Shown: piece after piece, positions 48,284-60,570 of the stretch | How positions within the stretch are numbered: the stretch's first letter is position 1 | Layout: every line of letters begins with the position of its first letter | NCBI RefSeq assembly: GCF_033439725.1 | Contig: NW_026944391.1 | Location: forward strand, 1,240,001-1,304,000 | Direction of reading: 5' to 3' | DNA from: Neurospora tetraspora | Lineage: Eukaryota > Ascomycota > Sordariomycetes > Sordariales > Sordariaceae | DNA: 64,000 bases | Made by a program: the position numbers and the translations under genes | The notes under the pieces: model-generated | Told to the model about the DNA's origin: nothing | What the model saw: only the letters and a program-made list of their open reading frames with translations | Databases searched by the model: none

Positions 48284-50164
48284 TCAAACATCAAAGTCGG
48301 AGGGTAGGCGCTCGAGAGCTGGATCAGCTGGGTACGGGCTGGCATACGAGCTTGAGTAGGGCATAGCAGTCGACATGCTCCTGACCATTGGATTGATTGG
48401 CTGGAAAGCTGAGGTGTTGGGAGCCCTGGGAGACTCGCTCCCATAGCCACTGTAGTTGAACGATTGCATATAGGAAGGTCTGCCTGAAATACTCAACGGA
48501 TTAAGTCCATTGTAACTGGGGTGCTGCTGCGACGAGAAAAATCCATTGCTGGGGAGACCGTTGTTGGAGAGTCCATTGCTGGGGAGCCCGGAATAAGAGT
48601 TCGCCATGCTATCCCGCGGCGAGAAGTACGACAGCTGTGAGCCGTTCAGAGGCTTGGGTCCCGAAGATCCAAGCTGGCCGTTGGAGGGCAGAGGTCCGTT
48701 CGAAGGAAGCGCCTTTAAAGCTGGGCGGTGGCGAAGGTCGAAGCTGGAAACATGTCGGTTAGTAAAGGCGACTCAATCAAATGCTCGCGACGACTTACAA
48801 GGACCCCATGGGGCTGCCACTGCGGTCTAGAGCAATCAAGAGTTAGCTTGACGGTCCATAAAATCAGAATGGACCTCAAGTGACTCACGAGGACTGCGCT
48901 GCGGGGGATCATGGAAGACATCGTAGCTTTCCATAGCTCCATGGCTGTGACCGGAGATCTGGCTAATGCTCTCATCTTGCTCAATGGACATGGTCTCCTC
49001 GCGGGTGGACTTTGCCTTCGCGACTGTCTTGTTTCTCGCAGAAGTACGAGTGGCACGAGGCTTTGCGTTGGTCAAGGTGGAAGCGCGACGGTTGCGCTTC
49101 TTCTTGTGGTTGTCGGCCTCTTCCAGCTCACGGCCCTGTGGTGAGACACGTCAGAAAACAACAAAATGAGACAGAATAGAGGTGCGCGACCGGGAAGGAT
49201 GACGTACTGGACTGCCCTCATAGATCGAGGGGCTGGCGTAAACATCGCGCTCACGCTGCAAAGTCCAATCTTCAGAATAGATGTACTCCTTCTGTTCGAT
49301 AGTAGTTGAAGCCTCCTCCATTAACTTCAAGACAGACTCGTCCTTGCGCTGGTTGCGCTTGCGCTTTTGTTGCTCATTAGCGGAATCGAAGAGACCCATA
49401 CCGGGATACCGGATTCCCTTGAGCTTGCTGGACTCGTCGTCATCGTCGTCGAACTCCGTAATCTCAGACGTGACTTCAGAGGAGGGGAGGATACTGTCCG
49501 ACGTCGCAGTCTCGGAAGGCCATCTATCGTACTTGCTCGCAAACATGTTGTCGGGGGTATCCGAGGCAGGAAAGTCAGAGCGTGAACGCTTCATAACGGG
49601 AGTTTGAAAACCGGGAGGGTCCAAGTATGCGTGACCGTGGCGCAAATTGTGAAATTGGAGGGACGCGTTGTTCGGGTCTGTAATCCAGTGGGTCAACACA
49701 GGTGTGTGGTCCAGCTGCTCGCCAGCCGGCTCGTTTTTGACCAAGTCATCCCGATTCTGAAAAGCCTTGGGCCTATTCTGTAGGGGGGTATTGTTCAGCA
49801 ACGTCCCTCCGAGGGGGGAATTGGCAGAGAAGCAGTGACCACTTACAGCTGTGCCGGCCGGCCGACCACGCTTTGCGGGTTTCTTGTTTTCCTTTGCCTC
49901 AAGCCGTTCAATCAGAAGCTCCTTGATACCACTGGTTTCCTCCCATTTGAGGTATTGTTGCATGGTCTCCCTCGATGCATCGTCGTTACCTGACCGCAGT
50001 TCTGTCTTGAAGCGGTGGGACAGATGACTCTTGGACGAGCAATGTGTGAGTAGGTGGGAGACATCGGAAAAGATTGGCTGCTTGGGGCAGAGGGTGCACT
50101 TGAGTGGGATCAAAGTAGGGTCGTACTTTGTCTCCTCCATGTCCATTGGCGCGACTGCGGCCAT
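48284..50164 (-). CDS. Zinc-finger-like nuclear protein, unnamed fungal family
   Basis: Five exons (49,847-50,164; 49,208-49,777; 48,889-49,135; 48,799-48,826; 48,284-48,743) encode 540 residues. An N-terminal C2H2-like cluster reads LKCTLCPKQPIFSDVSHLLTH followed by SSKSHLSH (Cys pair at residues about 24 and 27, His further on). Next come a charged region with a KKPAKRGRP AT-hook-like box, an acidic run EFDDDDDE, a basic KKKRNRRA segment and a long Ser/Asn/Gly/Tyr-rich tail. This architecture suggests a DNA-binding or chromatin-associated protein, but I do not know a name. Intron 1 (69 nt) has no stop and keeps the frame, so retention would add 23 residues. Exon 4 is only 28 nt. All junction phases agree. 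Confidence 0.8.
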
Positions 50165-52038
50165 TGTCTAGCAAGTGTAAGTCAATAACAACATGGCAAT
50201 GTGGTTGTGCATGGTTGCAACGAGGTAGTAACTCACTGCCGAGTTTGACCGGCGAGGCCGGAGCTGAGTTGACTGCAGGATCAAGCCGAAGTTGAGAACA
50301 AAGTTGTCTGGCTGCAATGACTCCGTTGGTGGTAAGGGGAAGACGTGTATTTTGATAGACGGATGGGCAGGCAAGACTTGGGGTATCTGAGTGTGTGTGT
50401 GAGAGAGTTCCGGCAGTGTTGATTTTCAAGGAGTTCCTGACGAGTGATGCATAAGGTGAGAGCAGTGGCGTGTTGAAGGCGTCAGTCTCCGTGGGGGATA
50501 TGGATGAACTTTGTAGGCTGTCTGTCTGCTGGAAGTCCCAAGGAAGCTGGACACTGGCGTAGCCCGGGACAGAATTGTACAGTGATAAGGTCGGATCCAG
50601 GAGCCTAGCAAGCACGAGTCTCCAAGAAAGTGAAGGCAGCGGTGATGGTGATATTGGTGTTGTTGACAGGGTCCATCACGTGCATCTCCACGAAGAAGGG
50701 ATCCGGGGCAAAGTCTGGGCGGGTCAGTGAACGAAAAAGGGAAGAAGGGAGGAAGTACAGATTCTCCGTTAATAATGGAAGATCTCAATTCCAGGGTCGT
50801 CTCTGATGACACGATTGGAGGACAGAGAGACCGATCGGTGTTGTTGGGAGGGGAAGGAACTTCCGCGACGAGCAGACAGAAGGTCGAGGGGAGCGTGAGA
50901 GTTGGAGAGAGGAAGAACTTTGGGAGGCAGAGAATTTGCAGAAACGAGAAAAGTGCAACAGCCACTCCCACTCAGCCTGCCGAGGGCACGAGAAGAACCC
51001 TCGGCAAGGGCACACACAATGGAAAGAACGGTTGGCCACGAATCTAATGACAGTTTGAGGAAGGTACGATGAGACTTGCGGGCAGTTTGGTCCGAGTGTC
51101 AGGAAGTGGACGAGAAAGGTGGGTGAGTTCGTCAGAGTGGGAAGGAACGATGAAGACCCAGGATCACAAAATTCCGCGGAGGGGTCAGTCTGGAAGGTGT
51201 CCGGTACCGTAACGTAAAAAATCATTATTGCTGGAGGAAGTCGCGGGAAAAGCTGATCAATGTTCGGCCCCGAAAGATGCCCAGATAGCCTGAGAGAACT
51301 TGCTATCGGTTCATCGGGCTTTTTGTTGACGTTGAAGGCAAGTGTCGTTGATGAACCAAGACTATTATTCCATGGCGGTCTGTCTTGCACCCCACCCAAC
51401 GGTAACGTAAGAAACGGCCATCTTCGACTTCAGCTGTCTCAAAAATACCAAGTCAGCAATTGTCCAATGGTAGGCGACCAAGCTGCGAGACGGGTAGATG
51501 CAGTGACAGGTAATTACCAGGAAACAAAGGTCAAGGTCAACAAGTTGAAAGATGATGGAAATGATGTATTGGATGGGGCACCTCTAGGCCTTGGGTGATG
51601 CAGATGTTGGAAGAGTTGAACAACGAACGGTCAAGGGGCAAAGGTAAAAGAGTAGCTGAGACTGTGACAACGCTAAGACAATGTGCGAATGGTTCAAGTG
51701 AAAGAAAATTGTATTAAAGGAACACTATGGAATGTCCCCGACCTAACCATGTTGGTTGACGTAGCAAATGCTCATCCAAGCAACAATAATGCAGTAGGGT
51801 ACTCGTCTGAGCTAGAAACGCCTCACAGGCCCACTGAAGGGATGTAAGGGCGTTTCTAGCCCACACGAGAATGATTTGCTCTTCTCCCGCCTTGTATCCT
51901 GCCGACGCCTGGAGTGCGTGTCGGAAGGTTATTAGATGGCAGGAGGTAGTTGTGTTTGTGCCATGTGCCATGCCATGATGATGAGATAGTATAAGAAGTC
52001 ATCGTACCGTATTCCGACAACACCACATCTCATTCCTC
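50165..52038. other. 5' region of zinc-finger gene and 3' side of BET2
   Basis: About 1.9 kb. The part next to 50,164 is pyrimidine-rich on the minus strand and looks like a long leader; overlapping minus-strand frames up to 51,399 have low-complexity composition (Ser, Pro, Cys) and no domain. No separate gene is supported. Confidence 0.4.
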
Positions 52039-53084
52039 TCAATGGCCAAGGACACGCTTGATGGTTGACTTGGGCATGCAATAAACCTCGTCAACCGGCT
52101 CCAAGCCCGGACAATCCAGCAAGCTCAAACCCGCAATGCCAAAGCAGGTGTGCCAGACATCCACCATGTCGCCAGGCCTGTCCGAGATACCACCCTTCTC
52201 CGTGTCTTGCGAGCTCAGAATGAAGTTGGTGAGCTTCTCCTTGTCGATCCAGTGCGTCTTGCCAATCATTTCCAGACTGCTCAGCACCCACCAGCTGTAG
52301 CACACGTCCTCCTTCTTCTCCGGACGACCGTTCAAGCCACCGCCAGCGATCTGCCTCTCACTCAACCAGCGACCAAGGCGATCAACGTCAATGAGCTCCT
52401 TGCGGCCAGCAATGGCGAGGGCAGCGACACAGGTGAAGATCTGGCCAGAGTGGGACTCGGCACCGGGGCTGACACCGTAGCCGCCGTCAAAGTTGGCGCA
52501 TGCAGCAATGTGGGCAACAGCCTTGTCAACATCGACAAGGTGGAGGAGGCCAAGGAGGGAAAGGGCATTGAAGGCGCCGTAGAGGAAGCGAGTGTCTTCC
52601 TCACCCCACTCATCACCCGCAAACGTGCCGGTCTGAGGGTTCTGGAGGCTGGCGATATCTGGAGAGGTGATTGTCAGTACATGCTAAGGGGGTTTACCTG
52701 GATAGATGGCGACGCACACTTTCCCACCTGTGCCTTGCCCCGGCCACGCGTCTCGAGGTCATCAAAGGCGTCGACCATGGCGAGGATCTGCACGGCACTG
52801 ACGGTGGACAGCATGTGGGCGTCATGGCCGGGTGCCGCTCCGAAGCCGCCGTTCTCGTGCTGGCATGATAGCACAAAGTCGATGGTCTCGGCGCGCGGGA
52901 GGGCCTCGGGGTGGCCGAGGAGGTGCAGAGCGGTCAAGCCCCAGTAGAGGCCATTGAGACGCAGATGCTCCGTCAACCAGTAGTCATATTCGTCCTTTCT
53001 AGAGTCGAGACTCTGGATGTACTTGACGTGGGCTGAGGTTGCGAGCTGCAGCTCTTGCGGGAGAGAGGTGAAGTTTTGTGTCAT
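52039..53084 (-). CDS. BET2: Rab geranylgeranyltransferase beta subunit (Bet2)
   Basis: Two exons (52,718-53,084; 52,039-52,658) give 328 residues, typical for Bet2. With the alpha subunit Bet4 and the Rab escort protein it attaches geranylgeranyl groups to the C-terminal cysteines of Rab GTPases. Prenyltransferase beta repeats are clear: [80 protein letters not shown] and [20 protein letters not shown]. The zinc ligands are visible as Asp and Cys in EDVCYSWW and His in DVWHTCFG. The 59-nt intron uses GTGCGT, TACTGAC and CTCCAG and joins VGK to [11 protein letters not shown] in frame. Confidence 0.95.
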
Positions 53085-54615
53085 GTTTTGAATTTGAGGG
53101 TTTTATGGTGCGGTGGAAGCTTTGATGGGTCGGGTTGGAATCAAGGATCCGGTTATTCAGTCAGCCTCCATTGCCGGCCGGTACCCCACCATGGACGTTG
53201 AGGTCTTACGTAATCGGTACTCGGCAGCCACCGTTCAGGCGCTATTTTTGTGCCAAGAAATGCCCTCTTGGAGCTTCTCTCTGGGCAATCACAATTCTGG
53301 GAATGCCCGAAGGCGGGACACACGTATTTGCGGGAGCCGGTTGATGGTGGATCTCTCGCGAGTACGAATGAGGTAGATGAGCTTCATCTCATGAATGTCG
53401 TGATTATTTTTAAATGACGGGCTGATAGGTTGGGCAGCAGTCGTACCTAATACAGTGCACTGGCGCTGAAGACGAGATACGAACGGCCATTGTACAGGGG
53501 TGAAGGCATATGTCTCCATCAAGGACATTGTCCACAGCCTGATGAGGCGTCATGATCTTGTTTCCCTGAAAACAGCTGGTTGACATACGATGGCAGATAC
53601 TGGAAATTCCTGGAATGCTTGCTTCGGCCAATTTGCGCTTCAAGATGACGAATCTTGGCCGGCGCTTCGGATCGGTATCCTCTCGTTTACATGGCGGGGG
53701 CACGCAGGTGCCACAGGCGATTTGATACCATATCCAACACCGTCGTCGACTGGCGCAAGTGCGCAACAACGTCCGTCCATCCAGCCTCTTTCAAGGCCGT
53801 CAAATCGGAAAAAAGAATCTGATTCAATGTTACGAGATCTGGCCAGGGTAAGTGCAGCTTTAGTCCTTGCCGCAGATCACGGTCTCGTGCAATCATGATC
53901 GAGACACATTCAGTGACGGGTCTTGGCTTGGTGTTTTGGACTTTGCAACGTGGACTGCCCAGGTCGAATCTTGCCGTGATGCATCTGTGTCACTTGTGAT
54001 TCGAGACTCTTGAGTCCAGGGAACGTGAGGTGGTGGCTGAAACCAAGGACCAGTCCTCCGGTAGAGCACCAGATTGTTAGCCCTTGGTTCAGCATCAATA
54101 TCATGCCGTCACATAACTCAACAGAATTTTTAAAAAAAAAGATGTTGCAGTGAAGCGCTGGAAGCAGCGTCGAAGCCGTCCCGTCGAATTGGAGACAGCG
54201 CTTTGTCGCGGAAGAGATGGCCGTTCAGCAAGTGGGACGAGAGAGGCACGAGAGATGGTTGAGTGACCAGTAAGAGTTGAGAAAGGACAACAACAGTTTC
54301 AGGCTTGGCCTGTGTTCCTGGCGCTAGTCCCAAGAAGAACTAGGGTGCTCGGCCAGGCCCTCCCGACTCTCAAACGCTGTGACCGCAGAGACTTTTGGTG
54401 TTGTTTGTTCAGATATGGACTGAAGTGTCGTTGTGCTGTTCAGAGGTCAAGAGGGAGTGAATACTGAATAGTCTCCAATCGCGAGAGAGTTCCGTGCAAC
54501 TTGCTTCTTTGGGAACTCTTCACTTTCTCTGGACATCTAAAATTGCCCATGATATTCTCTTCTCATGATGAACGAGTACCACCTTCAATCACATGACGAC
54601 AGGGCCACAAGGCCA
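53085..54615. other. Intergenic region, no gene seen
   Basis: This contains the BET2 promoter and then sequence with only short domainless frames on both strands. Confidence 0.35.
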
Positions 54616-54844
54616 TCATTTGCGGCTCAACCAGGCCAAGAGGCCCGTCTTGGATTTAGTTTGCTGGAACCCAGGTCAGCCAGGAGATCCGTTCCGTACT
54701 TACCTTAGCCCATCTCTGGCCCCAGGCTTCCCGCTCTTCAAGTTCCAGCGGTGTATGCACAGCATCCATGAGCAGCAGGCGATCATCAGCACTATAGACA
54801 AAAGGGGATTCGGGATATTTGCAACCCGTGATGTCGGATATCAT
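54616..54844 (-). CDS. Small two-exon gene, 62 residues, unknown
   Basis: ATG at 54,844 opens exon 1 (54,704-54,844), reading YPESPFVYSADDRLLLMDAV and ELEEREAWGQRWAK. An ideal GTAAGT donor, a GCTGAC branch point and a TTCCAG acceptor define a 40-nt intron, and exon 2 (54,616-54,663) ends GLLAWLSRK. Protein-like composition and splice signals argue for a real small gene or the 5' part of one. A 4-codon-earlier ATG is followed at once by TGA. It starts about 215 bp from the Copia insertion. No family recognised. Confidence 0.4.
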
Positions 54845-55062
54845 GACATGCCGTTGTTGTTTGGTTGGTGATGTTGGTGCTTGCTTGACGGAATAGGTAG
54901 TGACAATGGATATTGGACAAGCCCCGGATATTGGAGTCCTCCGTCTGCAAATTCTCTTGAAAATGGAATTATTGGAACACTGCACTATTGACTGCGCTTA
55001 CACGCGCTCTTCACCCATTCGAAGCGAAAGCAATTTACCCCGCCACAAATGCATACGAATGC

Positions 55063-55230
55063 TGTTAGATGTGACCGTGTAGAATTGATTGATTGAAGAG
55101 TGTGTGTGGCTCGCCCAGAAGGTATGGGGGGTGTTGGGGTAACCTAAATATGCCCAGAAGTCAGGCAATATTAGGTGGCTAGAGCGCTAACCTCTATATA
55201 GTATGGCTAAAACCACCCTTGAATTTAATA
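55063..55230 (-). repeat. Copia LTR, left copy
   Basis: It begins TGTTAGATGTGACC and ends TTGAATTTAATA (the RIPed form of a ...CTGACA end). It is 168 bp long and differs from the right copy by about 17 positions, all C/T or G/A, with no gap. Confidence 0.9.
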
Positions 55231-58200
55231 TACCCCTTTACTTACAAACTTTTTAAATAAGGTAAAAGTGAAACTATTTATAGAGTTTCTTTTCTAGTAT
55301 TTTAATTTCTCTAACTAAATTATAAATATTCTTTAGAATATTATTTAGAATTTCCTTATCTATCCTTATCTCCTTACGAATTAGTATATTCGTTATTCCT
55401 ATTAATTCCTAGAATTTTTTGTAATCTAATTGTTCTAGAACTTTTATTAATTTATCAGCTAGTATCCTCTTCGTTTCTAGATATTTAATTTTAATCCTTC
55501 CCTCTATAATTTCCTACTTTAATTAGTAACAATGGATATTAATGTGCTTCAATTTAGTTATTACCTTTACTATCTTCATAGTTAATATACGGATCGTTTG
55601 TATATTGTTATAGCCGATTATAAATATATTTTTATCGAAGAGAATATTAATTTCCTTATATAAATGTATAATAATGATAATTTCCTTAGTAACATTTAAA
55701 ATCGATAGTAGTTTTACTTTTATTATTAAAGTAAATACTATCTTTTATTTAGTTACACCTTAATAAACTAAATTACTAAAGAGTTTAATTATAAATTTAT
55801 ACGAACTTTTTCGATTTAGAGAATTGTCGGCGTACCATATATTTAAAGTAATTTCGAATTTATTAATATACTATAATAGAAGGAAAAATTAGGGTAATAT
55901 TAAAGGTAATATAAAATTTTATTAATAGCTCTACGATATTGAAGATTGGAATTATAATTATAGCGAATTAATCTATTAGCAGGGAAAGCAATATTAAGTT
56001 GGGTGATTATAGTAATATACATTATAAAGCCAATAACGACCTAATATTTCCGGATTTTATTAAAAAAGGTTATACTATTATAAAGTATAAACTTTTTATT
56101 ATTCATTGGGATAAAGGCGAAGGTATAAAGATTCTTAATTAATTTAGTAATTCTGTAGATATATTCCTATTAAGACAATTAAATATAATTTACTTCTTAA
56201 TTTTAAATAATTTCAATCCCTAAAAACTATTAAAGGTTATTATTATTAGTAAACTTATATTTCTCTTTTAACTTCTTTATAACCCAAATAATTTTATTAT
56301 ACTATAATTTATCGAAGGCGAAAATAAGATCGTTAATATAGTAGAAAATTAGGATTCTATTATATTTGAGGATATACGAGTCTTCAAATGACGGTTTGAA
56401 CTTTAAGTTTTCGAAGGTACTATTGAGTTCTCGTTACTATAGTAAAGGAGTTTATTAGAAATTATAAAAGGCTTTAAGGATTTTAAGGATAATACTATAT
56501 TTTCAATAATTAGGAGGTATACATATATAAATCTCTTTATTAAAGTAGGCATTAACGAAGGCGTTTATTATATTATATTAAATAAAATCGCAATTAAATT
56601 TAGTAATATAAGCGATAATTAATTCAAATAAGTAATTAATTAACGTAGAAGTATACATTTCTTTATCGTAATTATATTACCAGTCTCTTTTAACTATAAG
56701 GCGAACCTTTACTTTTAATAATCGATTATATTTATTAAATTTATATACGTATACCTATATATAGTTAAAGATTTAAAGACCTTTAACACGGAGGATAGTT
56801 TTATTAATTTTAATTTATAATTTTAATTCTTTATAGTTATCCAAATATATTTCCTGTACTTACTTAAAGAGATTATTTAGATTATAATATTCGAAATTAC
56901 GGTAAGTCCTTAGGATTAGAGAGAGGTTTTAACGTTTAACAGAGTCTAGTTTACTAGCCTTAGAAATTAAATAATTAATTTCTACCTTTATAATTATTTT
57001 ACCTTACCGTTACTTAATTAGTTAAGCAAATTTTTTAACGTTAAATGTAGCTTTCTATAGTTCGAACGTTAGAAAGGAGATAGATTTTAGTAAATTTATT
57101 ATAAGGCTGGTAATAAAGGTAGTTGGTAGTATATTTAGCAGAGTACGGTAATTAAATATAAAATCGATAAATATTTTATTTCGAGCGGTAGGCTTTATTA
57201 GTTTCGAAACGGTTTTATTATTATTTCTTTAAATTTATTATTGAAGAATAATAGTCGGAAAGGGGTAAGATTATTGTTTTTTATATTTTAGGTTACATTA
57301 AAGGGTTTAAAATACTGTATAGATAGTTAAGGAGATTAATTAATTCAATTAAATAAATTAGTAATTTTATTATTGATTAGCCTTAATCCTTTTTTAAAAT
57401 TATTAAGATTCTTTAAATAAATTGAATCTTCGTGAAAAAGTACGTTATGGGTATAAATAATACGGTTAGTTTATAGGTTTTAAATTTAATAAATAGAAGA
57501 AGTAGTATAGCTGATAAGGAATCCGATTTAGGTTTTTAGTTAAAATTTCTTATTCCGTTACTTTTTCTTTTATATAGTATCTATTATTACATATATTTTA
57601 TAGTTATAAATACGTAAATAATTAAAGTTAAGTTTGCAGGGTTTAGTTTATACCCCTTTACAGTAGGTTACAAAAGTATAAAATTACTCGTATAGTAACT
57701 TTTAATTGTAAAAATACTTAGGTAATCGGTTAGTAAAATAGACTAAGGTTGAAATAATTTGAAGTTAGAAGTTATAAGGGGATTTAGCGCTATTTATTAT
57801 TATATACGCTTTTTTTTTTAGATTATACCCTTTAAGCGTTTAGTACTACCGTTTTAAATTTAAATATTAAGTATTGAGGGTTTAAAAATAATAAGGTATA
57901 TAGTTAATTTATCCTTAACGTATTAGGTATTAAAATCGTTATTATATTCGATATATTTAACTTCAATATTATATTAATAATTAATAGTATCAATAACCGA
58001 AAGAAGTTTTTTAGCGATAGCCTTAATTATTTAATTCGCTATATAGATATTTTAAACGAATTTAATTTATTAATGGGTAATAAATATAATGTATTTAAAG
58101 CTATCTTTCCCTACTTTATATTCGAAGAAATCGACAGCGAAACGTTCTCCAAGGTTAAATTCCTTATCGCATAGTTTTTATTTAATTTATTGTTTAATTT

Positions 58201-60397
58201 TTAAAATATTATACGCATTATATTAATAAATAGCAGGTTCTTTGAATTTAGTACCTTCGATATTATAGAAGTATTTGAGAATTTGAGGATTATAATAGTT
58301 GAATCGCTTATATTAGAATTTAGTAGGTATTTTATACGCAAATAGCTAGTAAAAGAGTTAAAACAATTTCAATAAATAAAAAAAGCAGCACAGTTGAAAG
58401 AGAAGGGTAAGTATTTAAAGACCGTTTAATAATAGATTTTTTAAAGGAAATAAAAGAGTAAGCTGTTTAACCAACGGAAGTAATTATTAGGGGGTTTATA
58501 ATCCTAATAAAAACTTTACTTTCGAAATAAGCGTAGTAATATAAAATTTATGATAAAATTAAGGTAGAAGATTATTTTTTTTAATTATAATTTTAAAATC
58601 ACCTTCTCTCTTTATATTTTTACATTAATAGTTTTTAAACCCTTAATATGTATTTAAGATTTATTAGTTTAAATACGGTTTTTTAGGAACGCTATTCGAA
58701 ACAAAAAAAAACGATTGATTTTGGTAAAAATATAAATGGAAGCCCCGGAATTGAGGATTATAAAGTTCTTAACTAGGTAAGTATTATCTTTATTATTATT
58801 TACGTTAAAAGTATTTTATTTAATAAGAAATATTAAATCGTAAGTACCGATTTTTCGTCTCCTTTAACTTTTTCGAAGTAGTAATTTGCATAGAAGCGAT
58901 GAAGCGGTCCTATATTTAATTCCTGGCCTTCTTAACCTTTTTATTAATTTTAGAATTCTTTTCGAAATTTTTATTAATAAACTTCTAAATAGGGGCACCT
59001 AGTTTCTATTTAGGATTATCTTTAATTTTAAGTCTTAAATATTAATAGTACGTTATTAGGTAAAGGCTTCGTTCGTAAATTTTATAAAGCGGCGTAGCGC
59101 TTCCTCTTTTTTTCAGCTGTAAAGAATCTTTTATATTTTTATCCACACTACATTTTTTCTTTACATTTGCCTTTTATTTCTTTTTACAATTAGAATTAAG
59201 AGTATCCTTTTTATTAAATACACATTCTTACGAGCTAGAGTAGCTAATATTTTAAGCGCTACGAACTATAGCTTTCTTAGAATTAATTAATAATACAGTA
59301 TATTTTGGTATATTAACTCTTTTTAAATTAGTAGATACATCCTTATATTTTAAACATATTTTCTCGAATTCGTTATCGAATTTCTAAGAGTTACCAATTT
59401 AGATAGGTTTATATTTACGGACTATATCGATAACATTAGTCAACTATAAAGTAGGGGAAGTTACTTTATTAATTCCGAGTTTCTTTCCGTTTACAATAAG
59501 GATTTCCTAATCGGATAATTACTTTTTAAAATTCTTAAGTTATTTCTTTATAATTCTTTTAATAAAGTTTTAATAGTTTCGACAAGCTTTAGCGATTTAG
59601 TTAATAGAGCAATAATTAATTTGATTCTTAATTTTTCTAAATTAATTCCAGGTAGATTCATCCTATTCGAATAAGGTATTAGTATAGTAGGCGGCAACGT
59701 AGGTACTTATTTAATTACGAATTCGGGTATTAGGATTATTGAAGTCTTTTTAGTACTTATAGCGAGTATTATATATATTATTAGCTTACTCGTACGTTAC
59801 TTTCCCGGTAATTATTAAGTCGGTAGAGGGGTTAATAACTATATCCTCCTTAATAATTCATTCGGTATAGTATTTATCATCCTCCTTTTCCTCATTTTCA
59901 TTTTTTTCTTTTAAACTTCCTTCCTTATTATTTTCGTTAGCGCTAACGGCGGCTTCTTCTTAGAGTTAGGTAGCCGTAGTAGCCTCAATAACAGTACCAT
60001 TAATATTAGTAGTTATTGTAGTAATTATTACAAATGTAATTACGATTTTCTTAATCCGGATTCCTCTATTAAATTTAACGAACTCTTTTTTTACTATTAG
60101 AAAGCGGTTTTTTATTCATTTAGTAAAGAAGAAATCTTCCAGCTTAGAGGGTAAAACCCTTTAAATTATAGGTCCTCCTTTAAATAGCTAATTATTAAAA
60201 TTTAGGTTATTACTAGCGAATTTTTAAGAGCTTTATATTAGCTAAGCTAGTTAGAAGGGGTATTGAGGATAATTATAATAGCCTTATTAGTAGATTCTTT
60301 TAACAGAAATATAGCTAACGTTGTTAGTTTTATAAGAATATTGCTTATAATCTATAATTGTAGCGTTAATCATAAATATACAAATTAGACTATTAAT

Positions 60398-60565
60398 TAT
60401 TAGATATAACCATATAGAATTGATTGATTGAAGAGTGTGTATAGCTCGCCCAGAAGGTATGAGGGGTGCTGGGGTAACCTAGATATGCCCAGAAATCAGG
60501 CAATATTAGGTGGCTGGAGCGCTAACCTCCATATGGTATGGCTAAAACCACCCTTGAATCTGACA
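60398..60565 (-). repeat. Copia LTR, right copy
   Basis: It begins TATTAGATATAACC and ends TTGAATCTGACA. The first 25 bp are mutated and the rest keeps normal composition. AATGC follows directly. Confidence 0.9.
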
Positions 60566-60570
60566 AATGC

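Larger units (their letters stand above)
55063..60565 (-). mobile_element. Complete RIP-degraded Ty1/Copia retrotransposon
   Basis: Two 168-bp direct repeats bound a 5.5-kb AT-rich body, flanked by the 5-bp target duplication AATGC (55,058-55,062 and 60,566-60,570). On the minus strand, read through stops, the Copia RT entry region is visible at about 56,790-56,690 (VYVYKFNKYNRLLKVKVRL). The catalytic box appears at about 56,350-56,310 as FYYINDLIFAFDKL, where FYVDDL is expected. Other domains are too eroded to place. No ORF of 60 codons survives in the body, so the copy is dead, although its insertion footprint is perfect. Confidence 0.88.

Noticed and set aside
50785-51399. 204-codon minus-strand ORF upstream of the zinc-finger gene
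   Set aside because: Ser/Pro/Cys-biased frame in a pyrimidine-rich leader; two further frames overlap it equally well and no domain is seen.
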